Below are positions 12,500 through 15,570 of a stretch of 15,570 bases of DNA, piece by piece. The translations under genes and the position numbers were made by a program. The stretch spans positions 1 through 15,570 of the forward strand of contig QFQD01000098.1 of assembly GCA_003241485.1 (NCBI GenBank), read 5' to 3'. Source of the stretch: Ancylobacter novellus (GTDB lineage Bacteria > Pseudomonadota > Alphaproteobacteria > Rhizobiales > Xanthobacteraceae). How positions within the stretch are numbered: position 1 is the stretch's first letter; every line of letters starts with the position of its first letter. The notes under the pieces are model-generated. The model saw only the letters and a list, made by a program, of their open reading frames with translations, was not told the DNA's origin and searched no databases.

Positions 12500-12967
12500 A
12501 TGGCCGAGAACGAAACCGCCGCGAGCATGCCCACGCTGCAGGTGCTGACCCAGTACACGAAGGACCTGTCCTTCGAGAATCCGGGCGCGCCCGAGACGCT
12601 GGTGATCGGCGGCCAGCCGCAGATCGGCATCCAGATCAACGTCAATGCGCGCCCGGTGCGCGAGGGCTCCGAATATGAGGTCGAGCTGAAGATCGACGCC
12701 AAGGCGGAGCTGAACGGTAAGACCCTGTTCGCGGTCGAGCTGCTCTATGCCGGCATCTTCCGCGCGCAGAACGTGGCGCAGGAGACGCTGCACCCGTTCA
12801 TCCTGATCGAGTGCCCGCGCATGCTGTTCCCCTTCGCGCGGCAGATCGTCGCCGACACCGTGCGCAATGGCGGCTTCCCGCCGCTGATGATCGACCCGGT
12901 CGACTTCGTGACGCTGTATCGCCAGCGCATGGCGAACACCCCGCCGAACAACGTTCTGGCGTCCTGA
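12500..12967 (+). CDS. secB: Protein-export chaperone SecB
   Basis: 155 aa. SecB is a cytosolic tetramer that keeps precursors unfolded and delivers them to SecA. Family blocks are easy to see: LTQYTKDLSFENP (16-28), INVNARPV, YEVELKIDA, LLYAGIF, then ILIECPRMLFPFARQIVAD (101-119) and GGFPPLMIDPVDFVTLY (124-140). I chose ATG 12500, with GGAG 7 nt upstream, because the protein then starts MAENETAASM like other alphaproteobacterial SecB; the frame continues upstream to 12416 without similarity. It is transcribed alone, diverging from the Tim44-domain gene and converging on dnaQ. Confidence 0.96.
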   Translation: MAENETAASMPTLQVLTQYTKDLSFENPGAPETLVIGGQPQIGIQINVNARPVREGSEYEVELKIDAKAELNGKTLFAVELLYAGIFRAQNVAQETLHPFILIECPRMLFPFARQIVADTVRNGGFPPLMIDPVDFVTLYRQRMANTPPNNVLAS

Positions 12968-12973
12968 GACCCG

Positions 12974-12993
12974 GCCGGGCCCTTGGGCCCGGC
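12974..12993. terminator. Bidirectional hairpin between secB and dnaQ
   Basis: GCCGGGCCC (12974-12982) and GGGCCCGGC (12985-12993) form a perfect 9-bp GC arm pair with TT between; in RNA this closes as an 8-bp stem with a CUUG tetraloop, or CAAG on the other strand. It begins 7 bp after the secB stop. There is no U-tract on either side, so termination may be incomplete or need Rho. Confidence 0.6.
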
Positions 12994-13022
12994 TGCGCCA
13001 CCTCTCTGAAGCGGCCGCCGGC

Positions 13023-13739
13023 TTATGCCGTTGCGGCCGTTTCGTTTTCTTGGGTGTACTGCTTCCAGATCGCCGCCTCGCCCAGCGTCGCCACGAAGGC
13101 CTCGTGGGCGGCGAATTCCTCGGCCGCGCCGCGCGGGGGCAGGGGCCGCGGACGCTGGCGCGGGCCTGCCTCGCGCCGTTCGGCGGCGGCGGCCGCGCTT
13201 TCGGTGACAGCCAGGCTCAGCGTGGTCTGCTTGCCGCCGCACAGTTCGGCATACACATCCGCCAGCAGCTCGGAATCCAGCAACGCGCCATGCTTGGTGC
13301 GGCGCGAACCGTCGATGCCATAGCGCGACATCAAATCGTCGAGGCGGTTCGAGGCGCCGGGATGGCGGCGGCGGGCGAGGCTCAGCGTGTCGACCACACG
13401 GTCGAAGGTGAGCGCCTTGCGCCCGACCTTGGCCAGTTCGGCATTGAGGAAGCCGATATCGAAGGCGGCGTTGTGGATGACCAGCGGATCGTCGCCGATG
13501 AAGGCGAGGAAGTCGTCCACCACCTGCGCGAAGAGCGGCTTGTCGGACAGGAACTCGGCCGACAAGCCGTGGACGTTGAACGCCTCCACCGGCATGTCGC
13601 GCTCGGGATTGATGTAGACGTGGTAGACCTGACCCGTCGGGATGCGGTTGAAGATCTCGACGCAGCCGATCTCGACCAGGCGATCGCCGGTCAGCGGATT
13701 GAGGCCAGTGGTCTCGGTATCGAGAACGATCTCACGCAT
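13023..13739 (-). CDS. dnaQ: DNA polymerase III epsilon subunit (3'-5' proofreading exonuclease)
   Basis: 238 aa. It proofreads for the replicative polymerase core. All DEDDh residues are present: D7 and E9 (LDTETTG), D94 (NAAFDIGFL), H150 and D155 (TKHGALLDSELLADVY). The first 175 residues are the exonuclease domain. The C-terminal 60 residues are an Ala/Arg/Pro-rich linker followed by HEAFVATLGEAAIWKQY, the segment expected to bind the alpha subunit. ATG 13739 was chosen since the protein then starts MREIVLDTETTG; the open frame runs 18 codons further up into coaE. The start overlaps the coaE stop by 8 bp, so the two are coupled. Confidence 0.96.
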   Translation of the reverse strand: MREIVLDTETTGLNPLTGDRLVEIGCVEIFNRIPTGQVYHVYINPERDMPVEAFNVHGLSAEFLSDKPLFAQVVDDFLAFIGDDPLVIHNAAFDIGFLNAELAKVGRKALTFDRVVDTLSLARRRHPGASNRLDDLMSRYGIDGSRRTKHGALLDSELLADVYAELCGGKQTTLSLAVTESAAAAAERREAGPRQRPRPLPPRGAAEEFAAHEAFVATLGEAAIWKQYTQENETAATA

Positions 13740-14331
13740 CGGTCTTCCCCTTGCGCAGCCGCGCGAGTAGTGCCGCCACCTCCGCCCGCGCATGGGCGAG
13801 GCCGTGGCCGGTATCGATCACATGGTCGGCGCGGCGGCGCTTTTCCGAATCGGGCAGCTGCCGCGACAGGATCGCGGCAAACTTGTCTTCCGTCATGCCC
13901 GGCCGTGCCAGAACGCGGGCGCGCTGCACAGATTCCGGCGCGGTGACGACGAGGACCGCGTCGACCCGCCCCTCCGCGCCCGTCTCGTAGAGCAGCGGGA
14001 TGTCGAGCACGGCGACGTCCGCGCCGCTGGCGGCAGCGCGTTGCAGGAAGGCGATTTCGCGCGCACGCACCAGCGGGTGGACGATGGCTTCCAGCCGCTT
14101 CATCGCGGCGTCATCGCCGAGTACACGGGCGCCCAGTAGCGTGCGGTCGACACGCCCGCCTTGCGTCACGCCGGGAAAGGCAGCCTCGACCGGAGCGACG
14201 CCCTCTTCGCCATAAAGCGCGTGCACGGCGGCGTCGGCATCGTGCACCGGCACGCCAAGCTCGCGAAAAAGGCCGGCGGTGGTCGATTTGCCCATGCCGA
14301 TCGAGCCGGTGAGGCCGAGGCGGAAGGGCAT
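13732..14331 (-). CDS. coaE: Dephospho-CoA kinase
   Basis: 199 aa, P-loop kinase that phosphorylates the 3'-OH of dephospho-CoA, the last step of CoA synthesis. The P-loop is GSIGMGKST (residues 9-17), the DxD motif is DADAAVH (31-37), and VHPLVRAREIAF and VLDIPLLYETG are typical of CoaE, with TEDKFAAILSRQLPDSEKRRRADHVIDT forming the lid and base-binding part (shown as TEDKFAAILSRQLP and DSEKRRRADHVIDT). ATG 14331 lies 2 nt after the aroE stop; a GTG at 14337 that overlaps that stop as GTGA would add two residues and is an equally possible start. It ends 8 bp inside dnaQ. Confidence 0.95.
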   Translation of the reverse strand: MPFRLGLTGSIGMGKSTTAGLFRELGVPVHDADAAVHALYGEEGVAPVEAAFPGVTQGGRVDRTLLGARVLGDDAAMKRLEAIVHPLVRAREIAFLQRAAASGADVAVLDIPLLYETGAEGRVDAVLVVTAPESVQRARVLARPGMTEDKFAAILSRQLPDSEKRRRADHVIDTGHGLAHARAEVAALLARLRKGKTDA

Positions 14332-14333
14332 TT

Positions 14334-15179
14334 TCACGCCAATTGCCCCTTGGCGGCGAGATCGGCGATGGCGAGCGCCCTCAGTTCGGGCGTCACCTGC
14401 GGGCGCACCCCGAACCAGCGCTCGAAGCCGGGTACGGCCTGGTGCAGCAGCATGTCGAGGCCGTCCACCGTCTTGAGGCCGCGGGCCTTCGCCACCTTGA
14501 GCAGCGGGGTTTCCAGCGGCACATAGACGATGTCGCTCACCAGCGCGTCGGGCGACAGGGCGGAAAGGTCGAGATCGAGCGGGGGCTGGCCCTTCATGCC
14601 GAGCGAGGTGGTGTTGACCAGCAGCCGGCAGCCGGTGGGCCGGCCGGCGAGGTCGCGCCAGTCGACCGGGAGCACGCGCGGGCCGAACTGGTCGCGCAGC
14701 GCCTCGGCGCGGGCGAGGGTACGGTTCGCCACCACCACGCGGTCGATGCCGCGGCTCAACAGGCCATAGACCACGGCGCGCGCCGCGCCGCCCGCGCCCA
14801 GCACCACCGCCTCCCCGAGCGCACGTGCCCATTCCGGCTCGGCGGCGTCGAGATTGGCGAGGAAGCCGTGCACGTCGGTATTGGCACCGTGCAGCGTGCC
14901 GTTCTCCAGCCACAGCGTGTTGACGGCGCCGAGCGCCTCCGCCACCGGGTCGCGCTCGCGGGCGGCGCGGAAGGCAGCTTCCTTGTGCGGCACGGTGACA
15001 TTGGCGCCGATGAGACCGCTGGCAGGGAAATCAGCGAGGAACGCCTCGATCTCTGCCGGTGCCACGTCGAGCCGGCCATAGTCCCCATCAATGCCGTGCT
15101 GCCTCAACCAGTAGCCATGGATGAGGGGCGAGCGCGAATGGGCGACGGGATGGCCGATAATGGCCGCGTGACGGGTCAC
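14334..15179 (-). CDS. aroE: Shikimate dehydrogenase
   Basis: 281 aa. It reduces 3-dehydroshikimate to shikimate with NADPH in aromatic amino acid synthesis. Visible are the substrate-binding SRSP (15-18), NVTVPHKE with catalytic K66, NTD with catalytic D102, the dinucleotide-binding loop GAGGAARA (128-135), the NRT motif typical of NADP-dependent enzymes, and LVNTTSLGM in the second half. The start is GTG 15179, supported by its GTGA overlap with the maf stop at 15176-15178 and by the family start MTRHAAIIGHPVAHSRSP. It is in one operon with maf upstream and coaE downstream. Confidence 0.96.
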   Translation of the reverse strand: MTRHAAIIGHPVAHSRSPLIHGYWLRQHGIDGDYGRLDVAPAEIEAFLADFPASGLIGANVTVPHKEAAFRAARERDPVAEALGAVNTLWLENGTLHGANTDVHGFLANLDAAEPEWARALGEAVVLGAGGAARAVVYGLLSRGIDRVVVANRTLARAEALRDQFGPRVLPVDWRDLAGRPTGCRLLVNTTSLGMKGQPPLDLDLSALSPDALVSDIVYVPLETPLLKVAKARGLKTVDGLDMLLHQAVPGFERWFGVRPQVTPELRALAIADLAAKGQLA

Positions 15180-15570
15180 AGCAGGTCTCCGCGATGACGC
15201 AGAAAGGACAGGAGCGGCAGCAGCGGCAGGCCGAGGATCACCGAGTGATCGCCGGCCACGCGCTCGAACAGATGGATGCCGAGCCCTTCCAGCTGGTAGC
15301 CGCCGACACTGCCCAGCACGCTGTCGCCGGCCGCCGCGAGATAGGCGTCGAGAGCGGGAGCGCTGAGGCCGCGCATGGAGAGATAGGCGGAGTCGACCGT
15401 CTCAAACAGCACCTCGCCGTCGCGCACCAAAGCGAGAGCGGAGTGCAGCGCATGCGTGCCGCCGGACAGGCGTTCGAGCTGCAGCCGGGCGGCAGCGCGG
15501 TCGGCCGGCTTGTGGAAGGCCTCAGATCCCAGAGCCAGCGTCTGGTCGGCGCCGATGACCAGACGGCCGG
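15176..15570 (-). CDS. maf: Maf-family nucleotide pyrophosphatase, 3' part only
   Basis: The last 130 codons; the start lies beyond the right edge, so roughly the first third of a typical 200-residue protein is missing. GADQTLALG carries the conserved catalytic aspartate; the following glutamine is more like the YceF class (7-methyl-GTP) than the YhdE class, which has ADT. HKPADRAAARLQLERLSGGTH is the lysine/serine substrate-binding stretch (HKPADRAAARL and QLERLSGGTH), and VGGYQLEGLG follows near the C-terminus. Maf proteins hydrolyse non-canonical or modified nucleoside triphosphates. The stop overlaps aroE (GTGA). Subclass is inferred. Confidence 0.93.
   Translation of the reverse strand, partial: GRLVIGADQTLALGSEAFHKPADRAAARLQLERLSGGTHALHSALALVRDGEVLFETVDSAYLSMRGLSAPALDAYLAAAGDSVLGSVGGYQLEGLGIHLFERVAGDHSVILGLPLLPLLSFLRHRGDLL

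Noticed and set aside
12974..12993. Classical Rho-independent terminator after secB
   Set aside because: The stem is excellent but no U-tract follows on either strand, so only a terminator-like hairpin is claimed.
14821..14830. Second CACGTG-containing site as another parS
   Set aside because: Only the central CACGTG hexamer matches; the flanking GTTT/AAAC arms are missing and it lies inside aroE.

Overview
The window looks like a piece of a GC-rich alphaproteobacterial chromosome, most likely Hyphomicrobiales (Rhizobiales) and perhaps a Xanthobacteraceae-type genome. The evidence is gene order and protein sequence: hisB-DUF2628-hisH-hisA-hisF-hisE-coaA, hslVU, mltA/Tim44-domain gene/secB, and the dnaQ-coaE-aroE-maf string are all arranged as is usual in that order. 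The genus call is an inference. No rRNA, tRNA, CRISPR array, transposase or phage gene was seen.

Layout. 1-191 is the 5' part of a gene for a small exported protein (minus). 252-908 is alkB and 912-1871 is coaA (both minus). 1995-5640 is a compact histidine operon on the minus strand, hisB > DUF2628 membrane protein > hisH > hisA > hisF > hisE, with several 4-bp stop/start overlaps. 5811-6961 is a plus-strand pair, a TetR-family regulator and a small multi-spanning membrane protein, each preceded by a similar TACC...GGTA palindrome; it sits where hisB and hslV are usually divergent neighbours. 7085-9069 is hslV-hslU (plus), with a REP-like palindromic element between the two genes. 9070-9134 holds a hairpin and a perfect parS-like palindrome. 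9135-12091 is a minus-strand unit, Tim44-domain gene > mltA > Smr-domain gene > XRE regulator; the Smr gene carries a frameshift. 12092-12499 is a non-coding divergent promoter region. 12500-12967 is secB (plus), and 13023-15570 is maf (partial) > aroE > coaE > dnaQ (minus).

How the parts fit. The his genes supply the middle and early steps of histidine synthesis (HisE, HisA, HisH/HisF, HisB). CoaA and CoaE are the first and last enzymes of CoA synthesis and AroE belongs to the shikimate pathway. HslVU, SecB, MltA and the Tim44-domain protein serve proteolysis and envelope biogenesis. DnaQ and AlkB serve replication fidelity and DNA repair. The maf-aroE-coaE-dnaQ string lies beside the replication origin in Caulobacter and several rhizobia. 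Together with the parS-like site this suggests the window is in the origin-proximal ParB/parS domain, with oriC probably not far beyond the right edge.

Most worth a second look are the parS-like site, the TetR/membrane-protein cassette with paired operators, the frameshifted Smr gene that reads open into the downstream XRE gene, and an SD-sequestering hairpin in front of hslV.
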